This document shows positions 1-9,400 of a DNA stretch of 25,180 nucleotides, piece by piece. Source of the stretch: Ochromonas danica (lineage: Eukaryota > Sar > Chrysophyceae > Chromulinales > Chromulinaceae); NCBI GenBank assembly GCA_015146655.1, contig VKHL01000254.1, positions 1-25,180 on the forward strand. The letters are read 5' to 3'. How positions within the stretch are numbered: position 1 is the stretch's first letter; every line of letters begins with the position of its first letter. Made by a program: the position numbers and the translations under genes. Below the pieces are notes generated by a model that worked only from the letters and a program-made list of their open reading frames with translations, was not told the DNA's origin and did not search any database.

Positions 1-140
1 ACTCTCCTTCTATCTGCTCCACATTCTTCAGATACTTGCTTGATTTTTGAGGAAAACTTATCCGGTTGATTCTCATTCACAATTTTAATAACTGCCTCTG
101 CTATAGCATGACAGTGGCTCACAGGTCGTTTCAAGGGCAT
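1..140 (-). CDS. partial gene cut by window edge, possible winged-helix protein
   Basis: The minus strand from an ATG at 140..138 is open for 46 codons with no stop before it leaves the window at base 1. The peptide begins MPLKRPVSHCHAIAEAV and ends SEECGADRRRV at the edge. The final DRRRV resembles the helix-3 signature of E2F/DP transcription factors (RRRIYD or RRRVYD), and the preceding residues could be the first two helices of such a winged helix. The diagnostic YD would lie just outside the window, so this is a weak inference. The start may also be internal to a longer spliced gene. Codon use looks like that of the neighbouring genes. It could equally be an unrelated protein, or a chance open frame. 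Confidence 0.4.
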   Translation of the reverse strand, partial: MPLKRPVSHCHAIAEAVIKIVNENQPDKFSSKIKQVSEECGADRRR

Positions 141-305
141 AGTGAAAGAATTTAGAAGTATTCCTATTGAGAATTTCTAATGTGAAATGATTCCTTCTGA
201 TTGATGTTTTGTGAAAGAGAGGAGTGAGAAAGAAAGTCCAATTTTATGAGTTTAAAATAGAGACAAAAATGGCGCAAGTTACCTGTGTGACTTCATAGTC
301 TAGTA

Positions 306-427
306 CACCAGAACCAGTCATCATCCTTGTTTAGTCTAATACCATCATTTCTAATTCAATCTAATTGCTACTACAGCTAGGCTGTGGAAGGAGGACTAAA
401 CAAGGATGATGATGACTGGTTCTGGTG
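306..427. repeat. long inverted repeat, potential hairpin
   Basis: The left arm (306-336) begins CACCAGAACCAGTCATCATC. The right arm (394-427) is its reverse complement except for one extra GAT triplet, giving a stem of about 31 base pairs with a 3-base bulge and a loop of about 57 bases. No direct duplication of flanking bases is evident, so a target-site duplication is not supported. It could be a small non-autonomous element, a transcription terminator or structure in the left gene's promoter region, or a small-RNA precursor hairpin. Confidence 0.8.
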
Positions 428-437
428 GACCCTCTTC

Positions 438-495
438 TCATATACTATATATATATATATATATATACTAGTTAGTATATACTAAGTATACTAGT
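438..495. repeat. TA microsatellite and AT-rich palindromes
   Basis: A run of alternating TA of about 24 bases is followed by several copies of TATACTA and ACTAGT palindromic words. It follows directly after the inverted repeat. I see no coding potential. Such a tract would be easily melted and length-variable between strains. Confidence 0.8.
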
Positions 496-904
496 AGTTA
501 CAATAAATGAGACTGCAAGAAGTAGATCTGAGCCACTAGGAGACTCTCAAAGGTCAGACTTCTTAACGACCAAAACCTTCTTATTGACGTTGGCTAGCTA
601 GTAATTAATGACATCAGATGTCGTTCTAGACGTCACAGCCACATGTTAAACACACTGGCTTTACATCTTCTAGTCTAGTCTAGAACTCTGGAGTTATGTA
701 ATTGCATAACTTCAAACAAGCATCATTAAAGATAGAGGTAGTAACGACATATGAGATCAACATTGGCATTATTCCAAACAGAATATATCACGCATGCACT
801 CAGCAACCTTTAGCGCAAAAGACAATGGCGCCACCACCACTACTAGACTACTAGTATTATTTACACTACACACTACATTACACTACATTACACTTCACTG
901 TGTC

Positions 905-2451
905 TCACTCTCGCAATGGCTGCACTACCTGGATAGGAACCATTTCAATGTCTTTTGTTTCATTGTCATCATCATCGTCACCATTATTATCGTGCACTGG
1001 ATTGACTTGTTCTCTAAGCAGAGCGTGTTGGGAGCGAGAGCCCCACTCTCCTCCCCCCACAGCGCCACTTCCTTCTTTCTCCCTCGCCATCGCCTCAGCC
1101 ATCTGAGAGGACGACTGGAAGTGGACATACAAATAGATTGCTAACAAAATCAAGGCTCCACCAAAGGTCGACAAAGGCATTGCCCAGGGACCACAAAAGG
1201 CCATCGCCCAGCCCATTAGCACGGGCACGATGGACTCGCCCAGTGTGGACCCCACCATGAACATGCTCGTCGTATTCGCATCCCTACACAACCACAACAG
1301 CAAACAGTCAGCTTCAGATCAAGAACTGAATGAAGAGCTCCCCCTTACATGAGATAGCCGTAGTCACCGAAGAGAGTCATCATGACAGGGAAAATGGAAC
1401 TCAAGGCAAAGCCCATAAACCCACACACTACACCTGCAACTGTATAAGATATATCTAACGTGAACAAAGCAATGAAACAAGTGGAAACAATGAGAAAGAG
1501 CTGTATGCGGATCATGGAGGAAGCGCTGAGGTAGATAGCCGCGGGGACTGCCAGGACACGACCTGTGGTCAAGGTAGCCCAGAAGGTGGAAGAGAGATAG
1601 GCTGCTTTAGACGTGCTTTCCGTCACATGCTCGACAAGAGCATAAGTGGGCACCCAGCCAGCAAAGCCAGTCTCCACCCCCACATAGGTGAAGAAGAAGA
1701 AGCTCACTAGCACTCGCAAGACTAGAGGAGCGATCTTATGTCCTTCTTCTTCAGAACTACTCTTCTCTCCATTACTTTCTTCATCATTCTCACTCACAGG
1801 AAGCATTTCCTGTTCTCGTGACTTGCAAGGATTAGACTTGACCATATGGTAGCCTAATAGCATGAGCCAGGGCAGGAAAGAGGCCACGGCAATGATCTCA
1901 TAGCCTACACTATATCCTAGAGCACCTACAATAGTAGGACCAGCAATGGCACCGAGGCCAAAGCAGCTGTGCATGGCTTGCATCCACGGCTGCACTCGCC
2001 TGCCCCAGACCTCCGGCATGACACAATTTGCCATCGTGTCCACTCCACCATAGCCCAGTCCTTGGATAAAGAAACAGCAGATAGTCAAGACATAGTTATT
2101 GGCTTGAGAGATGATCGCACTAGTGATTCCTGTGAGAAGGAGAGCCAAGCAGGTGATCATCTCCTTCGACAGCGTCACTTCTTTGAAACTCAGAATACCA
2201 GCACTGGAGAGAGTACCCACGAGGTAACCTAATCCTCTGATAGTGAAGGCTACTCCAAACTCAGACTTTGTCTTTCCAAAGTGTGCAGCGAGAGAAGGCA
2301 GAGCGGCTCCGAGGGCAGCGGCTGAGGCGCCATAGGCAATATAGGCAGCGCTGCAGACCACACTGGCCACAACAGCTCTTTCATCATCAGATGTGATCAC
2401 ACAGCCTGTTGGCTCAGTGGATTTCTCTGAGCTCTCCTGGGAGTGTGCCAT
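905..2451 (-). CDS. MFS transporter, MFSD4/NaGLT1-like sugar transporter
   Basis: Exons are 2451-1349 and 1283-905, with a 65-base GT-AG intron between; the spliced product is 493 residues. The junction rejoins GYLM to DANTTS in frame. About twelve hydrophobic segments are visible, with a long acidic, Ser-rich loop after the sixth (SEEEGHK region) as expected for a major facilitator. The segments GLGYGGVDTMANCVMPEVWG and MQAMHSCFGLGAIAGP match the style of the MFSD4/sodium-glucose transporter 1 branch and the related bacterial fucose permeases, in which the intracellular side carries conserved N, P, W and H residues. The likely role is proton- or sodium-coupled uptake of a hexose or similar small solute at a membrane; the substrate is inferred, not shown. 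The C-terminal 60 residues are a hydrophilic, Asp-rich tail. The gene is divergent from the saposin-like gene, with about 227 bases between the starts. Confidence 0.9.
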
Positions 2452-2678
2452 GTCTAGATCACCACTACTTGTAGACTACCGGGTACAGTACAGCACTGGA
2501 CCAGAATGACAAGCAAGATGGTCTTGGTGGAGCAAGAAGATTGGACTATAGAAACAGTTTTTCCTAACATAATCGCGTTAAGTTAATCGCTTCTTCTTAA
2601 GTTAATTATGATGCGTTTTGTTGACCCTACTGGTCTAGTTGTTGATCTATAGTGGTGGTCTAGTAGTGAGTTCTAGTC

Positions 2679-4495
2679 ATGCGTTTTCAAGTCATTATCC
2701 TCTTCTGCTTCCTCCTGCTCTTCCTTGTAATTCATGGTGTTCAAGGAGAAGAGGATGAATATTATGAAGATGACCCTTCAGCTGAGAGTGAGTATGAATA
2801 TGAAGAAGAAGAAGACGTGGCACCAGTAGAGCAAGAACAGTGGGTGGGGCAACAGCAGGAGCAGGAGGAGCAGCAGGAGGAGGAGGTGTTCGAGTCATTC
2901 TATGGCTTCCATCGAGACGTGGGCAGCGGATTGATGAAGATCAAGCGACCTCTGGTGGACGAGGTCTATCTCAACGAGACTGCTCTCTACTATGACTGTA
3001 TCAAGAGAGAAGATGCTTGGATCTTAGCAGTGGAGGGTAACTCAACGGAGGAGGAGGAGGAGGACTTCGACATCAACAAACAGATCGAGAAGATGAAGAG
3101 AAAGGTCAACCAAGCTGTGCAGGCTGCCAATGTCCTCGCAGATGGACTGCTTTCTGCCTTGCCTGGACGTGATGCTAATCTCAAGGGAGGAGGAGGAGGA
3201 GGTCATAGCGATGCTTTCACCTCCTCCTCCTCCTCCTCCTCCTCCTCCTCCTCCACTACCTCGACATCGTCAACTGCCCCAGCAGCAGCAGGAGAGACCT
3301 CACCTGACAATAACAACAATGGAACAACTACTACTACTGGTACTACTCCAGCCTCGGAAGAGAAGAAGAAGAAGAAGAAGAGGCTGTCCTTCAGAGAGAA
3401 GCAAGAACTGCGGCAGAAGGCGAGGAGAGAGAAAGAAGCAGAGAAAGAGAGACAACGACCAAAGTTCAGACTTGGTGCAGCTTGTGAGACTTTGATTTGC
3501 GGCTCTTGCAAAGCGATTGTCTATGAGTTCGCACAGGCTGTAGACAAGGCGGTCACCTCCTCGGAGGTGCGATACGTGGAGCAAGTGTTAACGACGAACA
3601 ACTTCTGCTCCTCGAAGGAGATCTCTCTCAAGTATATTGACATGGTACAAGATATTTGTACGAATTCTTTCTTAGATGAGACAATTGGTTATAAGGAAGC
3701 ACTTATCACACGCTTTGAACAAGAAGAGAGTTGGGAAGGTCTAAAACAACCATCACGTGTCTACAAACAACAACAAGATGTGAGGGAATAGTCTAGTTAA
3801 TGAGATTATTATTAGTCTTTGATGAGGTCTCACTTGTCTTGACTTAACTTGACTTGATGGATAGATTTGTGTTGGGATTGGTGCCTGTGAGGAGGAAGAC
3901 TTCTTCTTTCAAAGTGAACCTGAACATTACACACAAGACCAATGGGATGACCATTGCTTTGTTTGTCAGGCTTTCGCGGATGATCTTGAGGTACTAGTAT
4001 TGTTTATTGTAAATAGCTACAGTATAACTGTAGTCTACTTCATTGTGACTGAAGCTAAGGGGTATGATTTCTGTCTAAATTAGGAGAGAGTTCAGCTAAC
4101 ACGACATGTCACGGAGAGAAGCATTGTGTCGATGGTTCGAGAGACTTGTGATCGCCTGGTGAGTTATCGTTAGTCAGTTAGTGTCATTGATATTGTCTGC
4201 TGTGCTTGATTTACCACATGTCCCACTACTACTATACTACTACTGCTACTGTATGTTACAGCAATTAGAACCTGACTACCAGGAGGTTTGTAAGGAAATG
4301 ATTGAAGGCAAGCTGTTGGATGACATCTCCTGGCTAGCCAAAGTGCATGGAGAGAGTATTGTTCGAAAAGCAAAGGGGGAACTAAAGTTTTCAGACAAGC
4401 TCTGTCAAGAGATTGACTGGTGTAAACCATGGATGGAGCCAGAGAAGCTGAAGGAGAAGGAAGTGCGAGAAACCATGGAGGAAGTCTTCTTTTGA
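2679..4495 (+). CDS. secreted acidic protein with saposin/canopy-like cysteine modules
   Basis: Exons are 2679-3779, 3865-3990, 4084-4158 and 4262-4495; all junctions are phase 0 with GT-AG borders, giving 511 residues. The protein opens with a signal peptide (MRFQVIILFCFLLLF, cleavage near HGVQG-EE). A very acidic stretch, a Gln/Glu-rich stretch, a basic amphipathic region, a poly-Gly/poly-Ser linker (about residues 168-194) and a Lys/Arg/Glu-rich segment follow. From about residue 268 the spacing CETLICGSCKAIVYEF with later paired cysteines is typical of saposin-like domains in canopy/MIR-interacting proteins. After the second exon a second module begins at ICVGIGAC and continues through CFVC, ETCDRL, YQEVC and DKLCQEIDWC. 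The splice junction gives QQQD-ICVGIGAC, which supports the model. It is probably an ER-lumenal or secreted protein. Canopy proteins act as chaperone cofactors, but that function is only inferred here. No HDEL-type ending is present (it ends MEEVFF). Confidence 0.85.
3185..3254. repeat. GGA tract followed by TCC tract inside coding exon
   Basis: A (GGA)n run at about 3186-3202 encodes poly-Gly, and a (TCC)n run at about 3220-3254 encodes poly-Ser. The two are reverse complements of each other over at least 17 bases, so the transcript could fold into a GC-rich hairpin with a loop of about 17 bases. Both are triplet repeats, so length changes keep the reading frame. Confidence 0.8.
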
Positions 4496-4500
4496 TTTGA

Positions 4501-4530
4501 TTTGGTTTGGCTTGGTTTGGTTTGGTTTGG
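4501..4530. repeat. TTTGG pentanucleotide repeat
   Basis: Six tandem TTTGG units (one reads CTTGG) begin six bases after the stop codon of the saposin-like gene, so they lie in its 3' UTR. On the other strand they read CCAAA in the intergenic gap downstream of the zinc-finger gene. The gap of about 145 bases between these two convergent genes holds nothing else I recognise. Confidence 0.85.
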
Positions 4531-4640
4531 TTTTCGCTCTTGTCTGTATATACAGTAACTAGTCGCTCTGTTCTGAAGCATGATAGCTAATAACAATAAT
4601 CAACAAACTGCTCTGCTGCAATGATTACACAGTAGCTAAA

Positions 4641-6225
4641 CTAAACCAAGGAAGAGTCTTCTGTTCGTAGTATTGTCTTGTTGTTGCTGCAGAAGTTACT
4701 GTGTTGAAGCAGAGCTCTTTCTTGAGAGAAAACTTTAGCACAGACTGGACAGTTGAAACTATTTGACGTCTCGACTGGCTGCAATCCATTCAACAGATGG
4801 TCTTCCAATCCATCACTTGACTCACAGTCGTGCTCACAAATAGGACAAACAAACTCACTGGCAGCAGCTGTTGTCACGATCTGCTGCACTGCTTCTTGCT
4901 TCCAATAAGGGAGAATATGAAGATGTGCACCAGTGTGCTTGGCTATTTCATGCTGACGCAAGCTATCAGCATCATGACAACTCTTACCGCACTGGGAACA
5001 AGTCCACTGCTGGTCATTCCTGGTCAACTGCTTCTCGCCTGCCAAGATGTGGACATTATAGACATGGGTGCGGATACCCTGTACAACAACAAAAGGTAAC
5101 AACAACAGCAATGAAGGATTATTCTGTATAGTAGCGTAGTTAGACATATCATCACCTGTTCGGTGGGGAAAAGTCGACTACATTCTTGGCACTGGAAGCC
5201 TCCCTCTGCTGTCCGGCAATATTTGCCTTCCACTAGCAGATGAACTCTTTTCCTGTTTTTCTTTTCCTTCTTCCCTTCTTTGACAGAATCAGATAATACA
5301 GAAGAAGAAGGACCATCAGAAGGATTGATAGAAGGGATGGTTTGATAGTTTTTGAACAAGATTTCTAATAGAGGTCGTTGTTGTTGATCATCATTCTCTT
5401 CCACTCTACATCATCAACAACACAATAATTATACACCTTGATCATATAAAGAAAAATGAATAGTGAGAGCACTTACCTACAGAAGCAATAATGAAAGCAA
5501 TTCTGAACACGAGTTGCAAAAGAGCGTCCTGTATGATGTCGCTTTAGCTCATAACCAGGCCATTGCTCGGCCAGCACAGGCACAGCCGCAATACATTTCA
5601 AACCTAACCTTGACGCACTTTTATGACTAATAATGAAGAAGAAACTTTTCTTTCAGACCGATGACTTCAAACATGTCACATGAAGTGGGTTACTTACATT
5701 TCCCAGTTTTCTTGTTGTTCTTCTGATAATGCCACAGAAATAAAACCATTTTTTCCTTCTTCCTTGAGATAAGCTTTAGCTGAATGAAAATAATGAGCTA
5801 TTAATGACTGATGACAATGTAGATCTTCTTTGCCAAGGTGAGGGAAGTTGAACCAGATCTCTTCAAAGACTTCTCCTCTTTCTGTTGAAAATTGTTTTTC
5901 CAAATGTGTACCATCCACTCCATGCATAACCCGAACAAAGGCAAACTTTGACAACTTTGTAAGAAGAGAAGTTGATTCAGGATACTTTCTATCCAGTGCT
6001 TCTCTAGAGTCGAATGAGGTAGCAATGAGCTCGACTTGATGATTCACCATTATTGGCTGATGGTCAAGTCTGCTGGGTAAGACGTGATGATAATCATGCA
6101 GTCGATGTGCAGCTGCTAGAGAGAAGCTGAAATTGCCATCACCTGTTCAACAAGCATATCAACACAACTTCAACAGAGCAACAGCACATTGGTCAGTATA
6201 GCTCACCTAAGATGAGAATCTTCAT
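4641..6225 (-). CDS. BMT5-like rRNA uridine methyltransferase (DUF2431) fused to C2H2 zinc fingers
   Basis: Exons are 6225-6207, 6142-5698, 5626-5477, 5405-5156 and 5078-4641, giving 433 residues in frame through four introns of 64-77 bases. The tiny first exon encodes MKILIL and joins GDGNFSFSLA, the SAM-binding loop of the DUF2431 Rossmann-like family (yeast BMT5, which methylates N3 of a uridine in 25S rRNA; animal FDXACB1). Later family hallmarks are EEIWFNFPHLG (about residues 105-120) and the block ELKRHHTGRSFATRV just before residue 205. A Lys-rich linker (KEGKKEKKNRKR, possible nuclear or nucleolar signal) leads to four finger-like units. The first is C277-x2-C280-x12-H293-x4-H298, split by the last intron. 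The second is WTCSQCGKSC...HEIAKH. The third, FVCPICEHDC, has only one clear histidine. The fourth, FNCPVCAKVF, ends HSNFC (C2HC type). The likely role is rRNA methylation with a nucleic-acid-binding tail. It lies 248 bases downstream of ATRX on the same strand. Confidence 0.88.
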
Positions 6226-6473
6226 TCTTCTTTATTTTCCATTCATCACTCATTTCCCATCTCCTATGATAATTAAGGTATTACGCTAAATGCAAAGAAA
6301 TTACATTAATTACTTACTGATGCAGCAATGGGGTAACTCCTCTCTATGATGAAAGATAAAAGTACAGTACACGATTAGAAATGTGACAAGAACATTAGTT
6401 TACAAGATAACAGGGAGGGCACATAAAGTAACGAGAGGCTGTAAAGCAAAGCAACTCATCACTGCAGTTGTGC

Positions 6474-9400
6474 TCATCTCGGCGCCGCTGGAGGGACTGA
6501 GCTGGAAGAAGCTGACCGTCCATTTGCCTCTGATCTTCTACGGCGCACCTCTTCGAGAAGTTCCCGATATGGACGAGGCTGTGGCTGTGGCTGTGGCTGT
6601 GGCAGGGGACGAGGCTGTGACTGTGGTGGGGGCAGGGGACGAGGCAATGACTGTAGTTGTGGTTGTGGCTGCGACTGCGGAACTTGTTTTGAAGCCTGCT
6701 GTGCTTGCAGTGTTTGCAATGCTTGCCGTTGCAATTGCCTTTGCTGGACTTCTTGTTGATATTGTTGTTGTCTCTGTTGAGCCCATTGCTCTCGTTGCTC
6801 AATGTATCGCGACTCTAGCTCAAACTCTTCAAGAGCAGCTCGTCTTTCTTCCTCATTCAAATGAGCTTCTTCTTGATCCTCCAAGAAGCTGTCATGGTCT
6901 TCGATCTCAGACAACAGCTTCGAGCCAAAGGTCTCCATGATATGAATCAACACCTTGTCTTGGGTTCCAGACCTTAGTGTCTCCGTAGCTTTGGCAAGAT
7001 TGGTGTTATCACCATCATCATCTTCAAATGTCATTAATCCAGCTTGATCAGCATCGGTAAAATGGTTATCAGGCATTTGATTGTCAACTACACGTGCTGA
7101 CAAAGCTTGTTTCATGACTTGTCTTTTGTGAATAAGGTGCTCCATTGTACCCGTGGCCACCAGACGATACACAAAGACACTCTTCTTTTGTCCAAATCTA
7201 TACACACGATACAGAGCTTGCTGATCATGAACAGGATTCCAGCTTGAATCAAAAATGACTACACGATTGGCAGCTTGAAGATTGATTCCCATGTTTCCAG
7301 CCTTGGTGGAAATTAGCATGAGTTTCAAAGTGGACTTGGTATTGAATCGATCAATTAGACGCTGTCGATCGTTTGTTGATCCATCGATGCGAGAATATTC
7401 ACGATCACAGTTCCATCTCGAACACATTCGACTGGTAGAAGAATTAGTGACTCCAACCATCTCCCCCCAGTATGGTAATTTGAGGAAATGCTCAACGAGA
7501 TCCAATGCATATAAGCTTTGACTAAACAGCAGAACTTTATCGTTCAACTCGATTGAAAAGGCCAATATAGCCAAAAATGCAACTACCTTGTTACTAAAGG
7601 CAAGCAACTCTGCATCACTCAAGCGGTTGTCTGCGCCAGGTGGGGGAACACACTTCCACCACTGAGGCTCCAGTAAATTATCCTCCTCCTCTTCCTCTTC
7701 TGAATCAACGTTTACTCCAGTTTTAACTGTAATAGGCTCTTTCGGTGCTAAGATATCCATTGGCTGAACTCGACTTGTTGCAGTTGGTGATGCCTTCACT
7801 TCTACTGTTGATGTAGCGCTACTATCTAGAGATTGGGGCGGCGCTAATGTCACACCAGCACTTTCAGGAGGAGCTGGATGAGAATCTTCTGCCTCTAGTT
7901 TTGGAGATGATTTATGCTTCTTGCGGGATGATCTCTTAGCATTTCCTTTTCTCTTCTTGGAGCCTTTTCGTTTGCTCCCATCATCATCATTTTCATACAC
8001 AATATCCCAATCTTCATCGGCACTATCATCGCCATCTTCATACTCTACACTCTCATCATCATCAACAATAAAGCTGCTCAAATCACTCTCATCGCCACTG
8101 TCGTCGTCGTCATCATCATCATCGTCGTCGTCATCGTCGTCGTCTTCATCGTCCTCCTCATCGTCATCCTGCAATAGGCTTCTCAACGGTCCCTTATCAT
8201 TAACAACACCAACCTTACTATTTGCAACAGAAGGTGCTGGCAGAGTAGCGAGCATATTCGTTTCACGAGTAGCTACCATCTGTGATTCAACATTCGCTGC
8301 TTGTGCAGCCACAGCATCCAATTGTTGCTGATCCAAAGAACAAAAATGCCTATAAGTCCCTAATATCTCATTCTTAATAGAAGACAAGGATGGAGGCTTC
8401 AAAGGGCCTTTCCTCTTCTTGGTAGCCTTTTGCTCTTCTATCAAGGACCTCATCACCGTGCAGCAAGGATGATTCCAAACTCTCAGAAGGGCTTGATAAG
8501 CACTGAAAAGGAAGTTGATCTTCCTGCTACGATTTTGCTTCAACTTTGACAAAAACAACTTGTATAAGAACTTTTGGAAGTCTGTCATTCGAACACAAAG
8601 GACAAACTCTCTCTTAGGAGGCAAAGCTCTCAATAGTTCGGAAGTGTCTTTGCGGTCAACGATGGCTTGCAATCGATTATACAACACATGAATGCGCTTC
8701 TTCATCGTCAGCACACTGGCTCGATCAGAGTCCTTGTTCTGACCGCGTGCTATGGGAGTGGCAAAACGATCCTTGAAAACCTTAATGGAATATAAAAAAT
8801 TCTTTCGAACCCATTCCACCATTGTGTGGTATTCAATCAAGTTGTTTTGGAGAGGAGAACCAGTCAGGGCAACCCTTCGCTTTGTCCGAATACTATTTAA
8901 GACAATACTGGTCTGACTGGAGCTCTCCTTGATATAATGTGCCTCATCGCAGATAATGAGATCAGGCCCTGGATTGAGCAAGTAATGCTTGTAGAACTCA
9001 CGATCTGTATTTGTCTTTTTATCTTCCTTGGTCAAGCCACGAAATAGATCGTAATTCATAATGAGTACACCTCCACTTGTAAACCAGCGATGTGTAGAGA
9101 AGAGACGCTCCTTCACATTGCTCACCGAATCTAGTACTTCCACTCTAATAACATCCAGAACTTCATGCGGTGTCCATTTTCGAAACTCTAACTTCCAGTT
9201 TTGAATAGTATTCTTAGGAGCAACAATCAAAATACGATGGAAAAGCTTCTTGGAGTCAGAGCTTTCGTGGACGGTGAAAGTTCCCTTAGGGAGTGGCGGT
9301 TGACGATAAGGGTCCTTGATCTCAGTAATAATAGGATTGACAAACATTGTCATCACAAAAGAAACCACTGTAAAAGTCTTACCAAGACCCATGCAGTGCG

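Larger units (their letters stand above)
141..904. other. gene-poor region with inverted repeat and AT repeats
   Basis: I see no convincing gene in this stretch of about 760 bases. It lies between the start of the left-edge gene and the stop codon of the MFS transporter, both on the minus strand, so it should hold the transporter 3' UTR and the promoter of the left gene. It contains a long inverted repeat (306-427), a TA microsatellite with palindromic TATACTA-type sequence (about 438-495), and an imperfect repeat of ACTACATTAC near 866-895. A 116-codon open frame on the plus strand starting at 794 is low-complexity and runs antisense into the transporter, so I do not treat it as a gene. Confidence 0.6.

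Noticed and set aside
905-1303. Separate small membrane protein on the minus strand
   Set aside because: It is the second exon of the MFS transporter; splicing at 1348/1284 joins the frames and completes the last membrane helices.
3203-3584. Minus-strand open frames across the saposin-like gene
   Set aside because: They are low-complexity translations of the GGA/TCC tracts on the opposite strand.
6383-6940. Plus-strand Val/Ala-rich open frame
   Set aside because: It arises from the Pro-Gln and Gln repeats of ATRX read on the opposite strand.
7921-8331. Plus-strand open frame rich in serine
   Set aside because: It is the antisense shadow of the ATRX poly-Asp region (GAT/GAC reads as Ser-rich on the other strand).
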